Source: Xiphias gladius (taxonomy: Eukaryota > Chordata > Actinopteri > Istiophoriformes > Xiphiidae). Taken from it: a stretch of 64,000 nucleotides of DNA. The notes below the pieces were generated by a model. That model had not been told where the DNA came from and made no database searches. It was given only the letters and a program-made list of their open reading frames with translations. The DNA lies in the NCBI RefSeq assembly GCF_016859285.1, contig NC_053413.1, forward strand, positions 18,495,501-18,559,500, in the 5' to 3' direction. Below are positions 36,307-54,862 of the stretch, piece by piece. The translations under genes were made by a program, and so were the position numbers. Numbering within the stretch: position 1 is the stretch's first letter; the number at the start of each line of letters is the position of its first letter.

Positions 36307-36673
36307 ATACTTACAGAACATGTGGGAGAGCTTTCAGACTTAGTTGTAAATTGACAGTCCACATGAGAAGGGCCCATACTGGTCAGTAGCCATGTTACTG
36401 CAATACCTGAAGGAATGAGTCTCAGTTGGGAAGGCATGTAAAGTGACATACAGGCAAGAAGCATTGTATTTGCAAAATATGTAGGATTCAGTTGTAGTGG
36501 TTCCTTGACCCAAAGAAGTGAAGAGTCACATAATTGCAGCTCTTATGGGAAATGTTTTTCTGATATCACACAGTTCAAAAAATTTATGGGAAATGTTTTT
36601 CTGATATCACACAGTTGAAAAAACACAATCTGTTTATACAGGAGAAACCATCAAGACGAAAGTTGTTCACCAA
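36307..36673 (+). pseudogene. Relic zinc fingers downstream of the stop codon
   Basis: After the TGA a shifted frame reads TYRTCGRAFRLSCKLTVH followed by MRRAHTGQ and a stop: a finger with one Cys lost. Further pieces read SQLGRHVK..HTGKK, then CSSYGKCFSDITQF, and finally SDITQLKKH..QEKPSRR before a stop. A 41-bp direct duplication (36543-36583 and 36584-36624) lies inside one of these relics. The ancestral array therefore had at least three or four more fingers. None of this part is readable as one frame. Confidence 0.7.
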
Positions 36674-39147
36674 CTGAATGAAATACACTTTTGCAATAGC
36701 TACATCTTTGTAATTGAATGTTTAAAATTTCCCATTGAGAAGAGGTCATAGTATCTGAGTTTAAGGTCGTACATTGTCAACACCACCATCAGGTTTTGAT
36801 AAACTATCCTAATTTTTTCCTTCATATGACTGTATTAATCATATTTCTGTTTCCGGCAGTAAGTCTTTGAAACAACTCTAATCTCCAAATTCTTGGAAGG
36901 ATTTTTGGTTTATGGGGAGTGCATAGTTCCCACAAATGTAAGTGATTGACATCTGAAATTAATATTATTTGTGGCTGGACCGCAACAGTGGAGCCAGCGC
37001 TGTAATCGGGAATGTCTGTGACTGACTGAGAGAGTGAGTGATAAAGTTTCACCAGTGCCCGACCAGATGCCATGTGACTGAGTGCTGAAGCTACGCCATT
37101 GGTCTGCCAGTGGAGTGTTGGAGTTTCCCCATTAGCCGTTGCTCTTTCGAAATGGATTGGCCCAAACAGTCTCTATTGCGTCATCAGGGGGACATTCACA
37201 GGCAGTGCTGCCAACGCCTTTGTTGCTAGATTTACCGACTTTTCACACCCCGTTAGTGAGTTTTCTTCACAAAAGCACCTGGCGACAAACTTCAGCTACT
37301 TTCCGTTGAAGAGAGTCGCCAGTATTGCCCCATGAGCGCTAGGTTGGGCTTTCCCTCTGTAGGCACGCCTCTCTGTGTCTCATTTGAATTGACCGCAAAG
37401 GAGCTGACACAGATGTGAATGAGCTTCTAACTTTTCTCTCTGACTGATCATTTTACAAGTAAATATAGCTGAAATCACAGCACAGCCGTTGTCTTTAATT
37501 TATGTGTATGGTGATTTTGTCAGACGACATTGCAGTTATGAAATCAGGATTTAACAGTACACAGGAGCAGTTTGGAAATGGCTTGGAAGTGACTGCCGGT
37601 TAACAGAAAGGCTCTATTAAAATACTGTATATGCACAGAGAGTAGGAGAGAAGCAAAGAGATAAGGGGCGGTCCAGTCATATACAAGGTTTTTCACCCAG
37701 TTTTGTTCACTATTTTTATACTGTCAATCAGTAATAAGAGTGGATTGTGAACTCTGATGTTGAGGTGCTGTTGGGGCACCTCTGTTTTCATTCTGCCAAA
37801 TAAAAGTTTTTTTCTTTTTTGTCTAAAGCATGTCCTCTCATGTATTTTGGGATTGCATCAACATATAATTTTTATTTTCTTGTGCTTTACAAGTTGTAGG
37901 AAGTGTACTACATGTTTTTGTAAAAGGTGCTATATAAATAAAATTAGTTTTTCCAAAGAATTTTGATAATAAAATATTTCTTTCAATGCTGCTTATTCAA
38001 AATGATTGATGGATTGAATGATTAGGGTAAATACGAGTGTCATCAGCCTAAGTGGTAGTAATGCGTACAGTGATCAGTGACTTAAGGAACGTCGGCCATG
38101 AAATGCTGTTTTTCTCGTGTATTTATTCTAACAATAAAACTTTGTAAATTGATAATGAAAGTGAAACAGTGTCTTATACTCAATGGTTTTCTCTGGTTGA
38201 AGCGGTAGATATACATGTGATTCCAATTAGAGAATCAATAGAGTGAGGAGAATGGCCTAAAAAAAAAAAACACTTTATGTGTGAATACTGGAACAGTATA
38301 GGCTTTGGTCCAGAAAGGTAAAAAAATAAAATGTACATATATTAAGTACACGCTACAGGAGTACTACACAAGTACCTTGGTAACAACAAAAATATTACCA
38401 CCCATGTACAATATAAAAATAATAAATGGCATTACTGTCATAATACTATTAAATATGGAAAACTAGGCAATTGAACTTAAATATTAAATTAGGAACGGCC
38501 AATAATCAGCACAATATTGCGATTTCAAAGCAAGAATCAAAGCTGCCAAGGCTGTGTAAAATAACAAAGTGAAGACATAAAAACTGCCATACCTTGTTCA
38601 GTTACAGGTGGAAGAAGAGCAGACTGCTCGGCCCTAGCGAACAACATCTTCTAATTAACAAGGTAAATCTGTCAGTCCTGACATGGAATCTACAAAAAAA
38701 CTGGGGGGGTAAAAGTTTCCCAAGCAGGTCAGTCACAGTACTCAGGAAAAGGGGGGAGAAGCTGAGAAGCAAAAAGGTGAAAGATTATAATATGCTCAAT
38801 ATGTGCACAAATACAGGCTGTAAATGTAGAAAACTCTTTCTCGGGCCGATGTGTCTTAAAATAGAGAAAACAGGCATACAGTGAAACCATGTAAACTGAG
38901 GAGTCTCAAGAATAATGCAAAAGAATACTGTGGTACTCACATTATCGGTAGAATATGAAACATGTTGCCTACCAGCTCAATGACATTAAACACCACAACC
39001 CGCGCTGCGGGTGGTTCTCACTCGCCTTCCGGGGCGCATTCGGTTACAATAATCACGGTTTATCTGTGTCCAGAAACTTTTTGTTGTGTAGACATCATGA
39101 TTTCCAGTCTAGATTGTTGTTATTTACAGTGGTAATAAACCTGCGGT
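36674..39147. other. Gene-free stretch, possibly including the zinc-finger 3'UTR
   Basis: No exon is recognised. An AATAAA at 37799-37804 ('gccaaataaaagtttt') is a candidate polyadenylation signal for the zinc-finger gene, but 1.5 kb from its stop. A small GC-rich patch lies near 38998-39045. Otherwise A/T-rich DNA without evident structure. Confidence 0.4.
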
Positions 39148-39560
39148 CGAGGAGGTATTCCGACATTTTACTGGAGTAAAAGTAGCAATACCGTGATGTA
39201 AAAATGCTGCATTACAATTCAAAATCCCTACATTCAAAATCCTTGCGCCATCTATGATGTGACAAGGGACCCGAACTAAACGCTGCTTATTTTTTAATAA
39301 GGGGTCGCAACTCTAAAAGGTTCAGAACATCTGATTTAATCTGTGACAATGCGGTGATCTTTATAAGTCTATCATGTCTGATTCTAATGTTAAATCTTAA
39401 TCTGAAAAGTAACTAGTAACTACGGCCTTTAGATAAATGCATAAGTAATTGTACTGAGTAAGAAGTACATTTGAAATACTCAAGTAAAGGACAAGTAGCT
39501 CAAAAATACTTAAGTACAGTACTTTAGTAAATGTATATCGTTACTTTCCACCGCTGTAAT
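39148..39560. repeat. Family M3 copy upstream of atp6v0b
   Basis: Aligns by eye with the right half of 29999-30830: 'ggggtcgcaactctaaaaggttc', 'tctgaaaagtaactagtaact', 'cctttagataaatgcataagt', then 'agtacagtactttagtaaatg' and 'gttactttccaccgctg'. The left end begins near 'ttttactggagtaaaagtagc'. It ends about 100 bp before the promoter region of atp6v0b. Confidence 0.6.
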
Positions 39561-39599
39561 CGGTGGAGAGAAAAAAAAAACCTTTGTAGTTAACACGTC

Positions 39600-39837
39600 G
39601 TTGTTAGGAGATGAAAATAAAACATAACCGAACGCAGCCCTCCGGTCCCCGGTCACATGGTAGTCAAGCTGTGTCAGCTGACAGAGCACAGCTTCTCTTT
39701 TTGATGCGCTTCCTCCTCCATCGGCTCATAGCTCGTTTTGAAACACTATTATTTCGCTATCTTTGGCTTACTGGCGTCAAATTTTAAATTTGAGCCAAGT
39801 ATACGTTGGCGATCCAGCAGGTTAGGCCGCCGGATAG
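39600..39837 (+). promoter_or_regulatory. atp6v0b: Putative atp6v0b promoter and 5'UTR
   Basis: Moderately GC-rich, no TATA box. It contains GTCACATGGT (39652-39661) and the palindrome GTCAGCTGAC (39673-39682). Both differ by few bases from GTCACGTGAC, the CLEAR element bound by TFEB/TFE3 that is known upstream of many V-ATPase genes. That link is inference. The in-frame TAG at 39835-39837 limits any upstream extension of the reading frame. Confidence 0.4.
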
Positions 39838-46971
<7,134 letters not shown>

Positions 46972-47474
46972 AAGATGCATTCACACGCCGAGAGGATAAA
47001 AAGACAGTGCTGGAAAATAAGATGGATTATTGTGTAAATACATCGTAAATTATTTAAATGTCTCTATTTGCCTGGTATTGTTTTTAACCATCATTCGTGC
47101 AAGAAGTGTTGGCGCATCCTTTTGTCTCATAAGAAACATGAAGGCTGAGTTTAAAACAAAAAAAAAAAAAAAAAAAATCATGTGATGCCAGTGCATTTGT
47201 TGTGGCTTTTGGATGATCTGAGTGTGTTTGCAACAGTTGAGCTAAATGAGAAGTACAAACAGAAATGTACATGATTTGAAGGATTTTACATTAAGATCTG
47301 TTTCCTAACAGCAGCCACTCTGTAGTCTTAGGGGCCGTGAAAACAACTTTGCAATTGTATCACATGAATTGAATTATATATAGGTTGGGACATTTTCATG
47401 GCATATTTTTTCCTGAGCACTCTTGGATGAATGATGAGTTAAAAATTACACTAGTATTTGAAAATATTTGTGTG

Positions 47475-47505
<31 letters not shown>

Positions 47506-50074
47506 ACACTGGATACGTGATCCTTTTTTTCTTTTTTTTCTTTTTTTTTTCTTTTCTTTTCTTATTCCTGTGAAGCATGAGGGTGTTTACCATTGTGTTT
47601 TTAGCCTGGTCTGTCAGTTTTTGTTTTTGCATCTGTTCTTCGCTATTAAGCAAGTGGTCCTTAATCCACACAGTGGCCCAAATACAGTATTTGTCTGGCC
47701 TCCTACTGTAGAAGTCAGAGAATCTATGAAGTTTTGAATTAGAGTGCTGATCTGGAATCATTAGTAAGGTAACAGGACAGTTGGACATGCTTTTTGGGGG
47801 GCCAAATTGAGTCAGATCACAGCAGCAAATTTGCTTTAAATATGTAATCCTGTCATTCATTTCCTTTACTTCCTGAAAATGTTATGGCACTAAGACTTCT
47901 ACATTGGACACTAGTGTTACCTTATACTCAATAGTAACTGTTAATGTTCGCTATCACATCATCGTCCAACTAGAGGTCTTTTGGGGAACTAATTTTGTAT
48001 AGATGCAGTGGTCCACAGTCTTGTATTTTGAGCAATCTCAGGTGGTCTGGCGCCCAAAACTCTGTGTCAAAACTATGGACTCCATTACATAATCAACCTT
48101 ATGGATACAGATTTTTAATATCCTTATTTTAAAGAAAAATCAAATTCTGCAAATCTTCATATTACTTTTATTTGAATGTACATGTACATTTTCTTATTTG
48201 AATGTACATGTTAACAGACATTTGACAATATGGTATCAAATGTTAACTGTTCATGTCTGCAAGTCTAAATTGTTTTCTAACATTCCTTAGGATTATTTCA
48301 TGTGTGTATAAAACTTAGTTGTGTATGTGTAGGGTGCACATTGAATAGCAGACTATACTTGACTCCTGCTACATCACAACAAAGCCACCATTAAAGCTTT
48401 CTAATCTTAGTTTGTATTCTTGTCAGCTGCTTGCTATACAGTGTTTCCATTTATGTTAACTGAGAAATCTGGGTAAACACGTTATTTTTCCAAGTTTTCT
48501 GAACCTTTGGCTGCCAGTAGAAGAAAGTGGATGTGGGCACCGAGTGCAAAATGCTGCAATATGGAGAGTAATGTTTGCTGGTGACATGTACGGAAGCACG
48601 TTTTGTTCTTGATGCATCATTCCACAGGGATGACAGACCACGGCTAATTGTGACTCGTCTGAAATCTTTTCTTGTAATTTTTCCTTGACCCTTCTTGTGA
48701 CGTTTTGAAAGAGAGTATAAACACTCAATCTAACATGGAGAAACTGAATAGTCTTAAGTATATCTAGACCTGGCCTCCCAAAGGTTTCTTAGCTTCAAGA
48801 TCATCTTTCCCTTATTACGGTTTTATGATTAAACCTAGATCAAACTCCAAGATGCCTTTGGTAATTCAGACTCTGTACCAAACCCCTGGCGTTCAGTGAC
48901 TGTAGATGGTACTGTGTGTGCATTATGTTGATGTGATGGTGATCAGAAAATAACTCATTGTTTTTGACATTGTGTATAATAAGAAAAAACGATCTTCCTT
49001 CTGGCTTCATAAATGTATAAATAAAATGGTCCAATCAAGATCTTGTTTGTGTTTGCATCCATCTACATTTCCTGTTTTTTGTTTTTAGATGTATCCGAAG
49101 GTCCAGTCGTCTTGAAGCTTTTCACTTCTCTTTGAATCGTGAGCCAATGAGCTGACCCAGGCCACAGGCATTGATCCATGCACTCCTGTATTGCTTCTAG
49201 TCAACCTGCAATTTGTTTTGATTTCCACTAGATGGAGCAGAAAACCGCAACATTTGTCTTACTGAATAAACTGGTACTGTACATACTAATTACTCATATC
49301 TTATGTTACTACTCAACATAAAAGATTGGCAACAGTTAAGTTTTTTTTTTTTTTTTCTTTTTTCTTTCAGATTCCAGGTAGACTGTCTATCCATCCATTA
49401 TGTTCTCTCATAAAATTGGTTGTAATTATTATTATTGTCTCATCAGGAGTTTTCTTAATATCCAATAAATAAAACACCAAACAGCCCAAATCACATTTGT
49501 CAGTATCATTTTGATGCCAGTTTTACAAGTATTTAACATCTATGGGAAATGACTTACAGCTTTTACACAATAAAAAATAACTATACGAAACAAGTTAATT
49601 TTAAAGAATATCTCACGTACAATCTAATCACCAAATATAAACAAATAGACCAAAAGTTAGTCAACCAGGACCCCATGACTTGACAGCTAGTCAACCAACT
49701 GAGTAAGAGGGAGAGCAACCCAACAAAATGTTAAATAAATCTTTAAAATGTGTTCTGTCTGCATATTTAGACCATTTTTAATGATGCCCAAAACCATGTT
49801 TGTGAGTATTATTTTGTTTCCAGATTTTTTTGGAAGCATTTAACTTTAATTCCAAATGAATAAAAGCTTTTTACCAATTTTAAGAGACCATACTGAACAA
49901 ACAGCAAACTAAATCTACAGTATCTATAGTCTGAAGTCTAATAAATAAATACATAAATATGATAAACAACTATTGAAGTCTACCAAGACCCTTCAATCAA
50001 TTAGTCACCGGAGCAAGTGAGTGCAACTACGAACTGAAACAACAAACCTGATGTATAAAAACACGGACAAAACC

Positions 50075-50078
<4 letters not shown>
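46972..50078 (+). other. atp6v0b 3'UTR and intergenic DNA
   Basis: No coding exon is recognised. Possible polyadenylation signals are ATTAAA at 48390-48395 and AATAAA at 49020-49025. No AATAAA lies within the first 200 bp after the stop, so the 3' end is unresolved. Low-complexity blocks include an A-run near 47156-47176, a (TG)n run at 47468-47505 and a T-rich block at 47524-47562. Confidence 0.4.
47468..47505. repeat. (TG)n microsatellite with one CG interruption
   Basis: About 19 TG units downstream of atp6v0b. Confidence 0.9.

Positions 50079-50105
<27 letters not shown>
50079..50105. repeat. Poly(A) tract
   Basis: A run of about 27 A immediately before the GC-richer promoter-like region at 50110. 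Confidence 0.9.
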
Positions 50106-50695
50106 GTACATCGTGTTGTGTTTGTGTGTCGGACGAAAGTGGGTTATCGAATCACCAGCTCCTCTTGTATCGGGTGAGCGGAATAAAAAGCAAAGGAATG
50201 TCTGGACCATCCGAGCTTCCGTAGGCAGCAGGAGCGAAGGGGACCTGCTCGCTGACACAGCCCGAGAGCATCGTTTTTCTTTGCTTTCTTGTCATCCTCG
50301 CGGAAACACAGCGGAACGATGGAAAATCGTGAGGATAGCGTGTCTCTACTCTCCGGTTTGCGGTAGAATAGCGTTGCGTGTTATGTTAGCCGCTTGGCTA
50401 GCGTAACATGGGGCTTTTTTCCCGATGAAGAGCAGATATAATAGCCGGTCTGTGGAAACGAAAAGAATATAGTTATCCTGAGCAGAGTCGAGCTGGACTG
50501 TGCCTCTAGCTTTTAGTATTGTTTTTTTTTTTTTTTTTTTTTCTTTTTACACATTTGATACAACATTTGTGGCAATCGAACGCCTTTGACATTGTTTTTT
50601 TTTTTTTTTTCTCGCACATTTTTTCTCGGCTGATGTGAATGAAATCCCTGGTGCTCCAGATGCACAGATAGAAGTGTCCGCCTGACAACATCAAG
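50106..50695 (+). promoter_or_regulatory. Putative promoter and non-coding first exon of an unnamed downstream gene
   Basis: Base composition changes here to CpG-bearing DNA (CATCCTCGCGGAAACACAGC near 50295), unlike its surroundings. A good donor, ATCAAG|GTAGGT, lies at 50696. Two short upstream ORFs are visible: one from ATG 50319 (15 codons, MENREDSVSLL start) and one from ATG 50424. No long frame opens before the donor, so this would be a 5'UTR exon with its coding exons beyond 64000. In mammals B4GALT2 follows ATP6V0B in the same direction, but no B4GALT2 sequence is visible here, so I do not assign it. Confidence 0.4.
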
Positions 50696-51212
50696 GTAGG
50701 TGCTCCGTCTGCTTCTCCGGGATGCATTGTTTCATTCAGCATCGCATCCCCGCTTTTTCTTTGTTTCCATCCAGCCTCCACACATTTATGTGGCCATCCC
50801 GCACCCTTTCTGCTTCTGCCGAAGCTCTGGATATTGTGGAAATATGATCGCATGCACTGGCCCCCTGCCCCTCTTTTGTTATCATGCACATTTCCAACAA
50901 CTAGCAGCATCTTTACAAACGCCATACTAGGCTCCACTCAGCCTGCCTGCACTGTTCTTCTACAGTAAATGAACCATCTCAGCACACAGACTGCTGAGAG
51001 GACTGTTCTGCCACTGGTGTTTCATTTAAAGCTCTTAAAATCCACTTTCCACCACAGCTGCCCGCGATAGCCGGCACTATTTCCCCCCATTTTAAGGAAG
51101 GATGCAAAGTATTGGGAACTGAAGCATCTCATGACTAATGATTCAGTAACAGTGCACTAAGAGCAAGGAGTACCAGAATGCACAACCAGCCTTACACTGT
51201 GGAAATGAGAGA

Positions 51213-51241
51213 GAGGAGGAGGAGGAGGAGGAGGAGGAGGA
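51213..51241. repeat. (GAG)n trinucleotide repeat
   Basis: About nine GAG/GGA units, which create spurious Pro-rich frames on the minus strand. Confidence 0.85.
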
Positions 51242-51634
51242 TGGGGCTTCTTCATCATGATGCTTAACCCAACCAGGCGTTTACACAGAAGCTCTGTACC
51301 TAGAACGTAATCCAATCTGACATCTCTCTCATTTATGACACGGTATCTCTTTAGGGCTACTGCTACAGAGGCTATAGTAGGAAGGGGACTTGAACCACCT
51401 TGGTCTGAGCACAAACTAAGTTTTCCTCTTGCAGAGTGGATCTCAGTGGAGCAGTTTTTTTTTTTTTTTTTAATTTTCCTTTTGATGCTGTATTGTAAAA
51501 AGCATTTTCTTGTCATGTATAGGCCATAATTTGATGAGATATTTGGTGAGTTTTTTAATGGTAATTCAGTGTAAGCACAACGGCTCTACTCATATTTTTG
51601 GTTGAAGAGTGGCTCAAGGGCTAGAAGGAGCAAA

Positions 51635-52001
51635 GCTGCAACTAATGATTACTTTTATTACTGTTTAATCTGCTGATTACTTTCTAGATAAATCAATGCA
51701 TAAAATGTCAGAAAACAGCGCAAAATGTCCATCGGAGCTTTTTCAAGCCCAAGATGATGATAACAAAATGCTTGTGTTGTTCGACCATCAGTCCAAAGCC
51801 CAGATATTCAGACAAGAGAAAAGCAGCAAATACTCACAACTGAGAAGCTGGAATTGGGTTTAGCAGTTCATGGAAATTATGACTGGGATTTTTTAAAACT
51901 TTTTTTCTGACATTTTAAGGAACAAACAATTTTAATCGATTTTAATCAAGAAAAATAATCAATCAATTGATCAGTAATGAAAATAATTGTTAGTTGCAGG
52001 C
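51635..52001. mobile_element. MITE-like family M1, near-complete copy
   Basis: The left end GCTGCAACTAATGATTA pairs with the right end AATAATTGTTAGTTGCAGG. Interior landmarks follow family order: 'ctgattactttctagataaat', 'aaaatgtcagaaaacagc', 'aaagcccagatattcag', 'gagaagctggaa' and 'attgatcagtaatgaa'. About 365 bp with no ORF. Confidence 0.75.
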
Positions 52002-52624
52002 GTATGATTATCATTTAGTCAACCGAATGAATAACAGTTTTCATTGACAGATATATTATGTGTAGTCTGTATTGTGTGTACTCTGTGTATCTTGTTTACG
52101 TGAATACAGCCCAAAACAAGGTTTCTCGGTTGGCAGAGAGCCAGTTACCTGCTGGTTCTGGAGCACTCGAGCGTATCACACAGTCCTCATCAGCAGAGCT
52201 TTCTGCTCAGTCTAAATGGATTGAAGGGCCTTTTTTTAAATGAAGAAAGCAGGTGTATATAATTTAAAAATGAATAAATACCGCTGAATTCCATTGAACT
52301 GCTTCAGTTTCAGTGTCCTGGTAATGTGCATGCTGGTTCACTGTCACACTGTCACGTCTCACTGGGACACCGGAATCGAACTTAGCCATCGTTACTGTTA
52401 TTGGTAAGTGGACTTTGGGTTGAGATTCTTTGATCAACTGTTGATTCAAGCTCAAGCTTCCTCCTTCAAATAACACATATCTCAGTCTAGTTAAGTTCAC
52501 TCATGTGCAGCGCTACTGCGGAGGCATCTTTTGACCATCTGCTGTGAAAACCTGTGTTATCTGTGACTTAACTCGAGGCTCATCCCATAGCAGAGAGATG
52601 GTTATGGCATGGGGCTGTTAAATT

Positions 52625-52720
52625 ACAGGTGGCAGGGTGGTGTCTGTGGGTAATCAGGCTGATCTGGAACAAGAAGGTCACGGTTTGACTCATGGTGAAA
52701 GCTGGATGGGGTTGCACCAG
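52625..52720 (+). repeat. Possible tRNA-derived SINE head
   Basis: 'ggtggcagggtggtgtctg' followed by 'ggaacaagaaggtcacggtttgactc' is reminiscent of a B-box (GGTTTGACTC) in fish SINEs. No matching tail. Weak. Confidence 0.25.
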
Positions 52721-54071
52721 TTCTTGGTAACTGCTAGCTATTTTCGAACTAGTGATATACTAAATCGGGTTGCACCTTTTAAAAACTTTAAAAAAAAAAA
52801 AAAAAAAAAAAAAGGCTGTAGTAATGTGTAAATTGATTGTGAGGAAACATTTGTCTTGCCGTACAATTAAGGGTGGAGAAAGGAAGTCACCTTAGCATTA
52901 CAAACTGTAACATAAGTTGCCAAAAATAAGTTTTAGCGATATATTAAACGTAACTGCCAATTTTTAAATGTAGGTGTTAATTTGTTTTGGTAATATATTG
53001 CATGTATACATGGAAAAGTACGTGCTTCAGAGTTGTAGGAGTATGAGTGGAAAACATCAGTTTATGCTAGCCTAAGCAGTGCTATTTAGTCAGACGTTAC
53101 TAACTTAATGTTTTGTAGGTTAAAGGATATTGTGTTAGTTTACGTGATTTATTAAACATCATTTTATTGAAGTGTCAAGTCAGATATGTTGACCATATAT
53201 CATATTACACTTTTCCTTTAAGTCTAAAGTGGTCACATATCAGCAAGCTAACATTAGCATTGTCAGTTAGCTCAGTTATTTGTATATATTGTCATTTAGC
53301 AGTTACAGGGTGTTAATATTTAGTAAAAACCAATTTCTACATAAGAAGTAGCTGGTCTTGCAACCTGTATTAATATAGTGATGCGAAAATCTCCACTGGG
53401 TGAGCACTTAATGTTATAACTAGGCTAAATTTGAAGTTACAAAGATCTGGTGCAAACAGCTCCTTGGAGAAATGTCCTCAGGACTCTGATTTGACCTTGT
53501 CTCTGTTTCAGCCATACAAAGTGAAAACATTTCTAAGCAGAAGCTTGTCCCGGTGGTATTCTGTTTTGATAAACCTCAATCTGCTCTACTATGTTGTTCC
53601 CTGAGCTCTGGCTGAGGGTTTATATCTTTATGATAAGGAGAAATAACTGTGGACGCCTTTTTAAAAATGTTGTTTTTGCCTTGTTATCAGCCTCTTGGAA
53701 GTTGTAGCTTGGTATGTCACTGTTGCCGCTGAGTGTTTGGATCAGCTTTTGTGTAAAGACTGTGATCAGGTTCTCCACAATGAACATTTATCATCCGCTC
53801 AGTCCTGTGCAGAGGAAGGTACGGCTGTAGGTGAACTTGCCTCCATCTTTTAAATGAAGCTCTGTAACGTAAACCAGTGATGAGCAAAGAGCGTGTTTCA
53901 CATTTGTTTCTGCAGGTTCACTCATTCTTCTCATCGCGCTGGTCCTGACAGTCAGAGAAGCACTGGCTGCTGCAGATTCTTCTGATCGCTCTTTTATGTT
54001 GGGATTTGTTGTCCTGGGAACTTCCTAGGCCATCCTTGTGTAACCGAGTGGAGGAGTTCAGAGAAGGACGC

Positions 54072-54072
<1 letters not shown>

Positions 54073-54107
<35 letters not shown>
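54073..54107. repeat. (GT)n microsatellite
   Basis: About 17 GT units. Confidence 0.95.
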
Positions 54108-54108
<1 letters not shown>

Positions 54109-54127
54109 TTTCTATAGTTGTTTAGAA

Positions 54128-54330
54128 AAATTTTTTGTTCGATACCATAGACGTGATGACATTTTGGCCGGTCCTCACAACTTCAAAAGGGCTGTTTGAG
54201 GGTTAAGACTTCGGGTTTGGGATTAAGGATAGAATCAGGTTTTGGTTAGGGTTGTGGTGGTTAAGGTTATGGTAAGGGGCTAGGGAATGCATTATGTTAA
54301 TGAGTGACCCCACAACTATACAAAGACCAA
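54128..54330 (+). repeat. Common fish dispersed repeat ('ggtcctcac...gggttaagactt')
   Basis: Contains 'tggccggtcctcacaactt', 'aaaagggctgtttgagggtt', then several GGTTAGGGT/GGTTAAGGT-type units and 'aatgcattatgttaatgagt'. I recall this string from many fish introns, usually beside GT repeats as here. The GGTTA units look telomere-like but are irregular. Confidence 0.5.
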
Positions 54331-54500
54331 CATGTGTGTGTGTTTGTGTGTGTAAGTGTCTTTTGTTTACATTTGTTCACTTTTCCTAAGGCTTCATTTG
54401 GGTTCAGAAGTAAAGGTTAGCTAAAGGTCAAACTATCAGCTTAAGTTCCTAACTGCAATATTTTATCCTATTGTCGTTTGACAAAAAACAACTCTGGTAG

Positions 54501-54862
54501 AGCTGCAGTGATTATTTGATTAATCGATTCGTCAGTTGACAGAAAAATAATTGGCAACTGTTTGGGTGATTGATTAATCATTTAATTAAATTTTCAAACA
54601 AAAATCTCCCAAATTTGATGGTTCTGGCTTCTCCAAAGTGAAGATTTGATGTGTTTATTAGTATTAAATTACATATGTTAAACTGAATATGTTTGAGTTT
54701 TTGACTGTTCATCAAAGATATACTTTTTAAGACATAACTTTGAACTCTGAGAAATTATGATATTAATTTCACACTATTTTACAGACTAAACAACTAATTG
54801 ATTAATTGAGAAGATAATCAGGAGATTAATCAATCATAAAAATAATCATTAGTTGCAGTCCT
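54501..54862. mobile_element. MITE-like family M1 copy
   Basis: The left end AGCTGCAGTGATTATTTG pairs with the right end AAATAATCATTAGTTGCAG. The interior has 'gatggttctggcttctccaaa', 'gtgaagatttgatgtgttt' and 'aaacaactaattgattaatt'. About 360 bp. Confidence 0.75.

Noticed and set aside
47396-47860. A 154-codon minus-strand frame.
   Set aside because: Its length comes from the TG and T-rich tracts (Thr-His and Lys runs on the other strand) downstream of atp6v0b.
50319-50366. Start of the coding region of the downstream gene (MENREDSVSLL).
   Set aside because: The frame ends after 15 codons before any donor, so it fits an upstream ORF better than a true N-terminus.
51157-51516. A 119-codon frame with a Pro-rich stretch.
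   Set aside because: The Pro run is the GAG repeat read on the minus strand, and the Lys run comes from a T-run. There is no other support.
54200-54280. Interstitial telomere repeat, because of GGTTAGGG-like units.
   Set aside because: The units are irregular and few, and belong to a dispersed repeat next to a GT tract.
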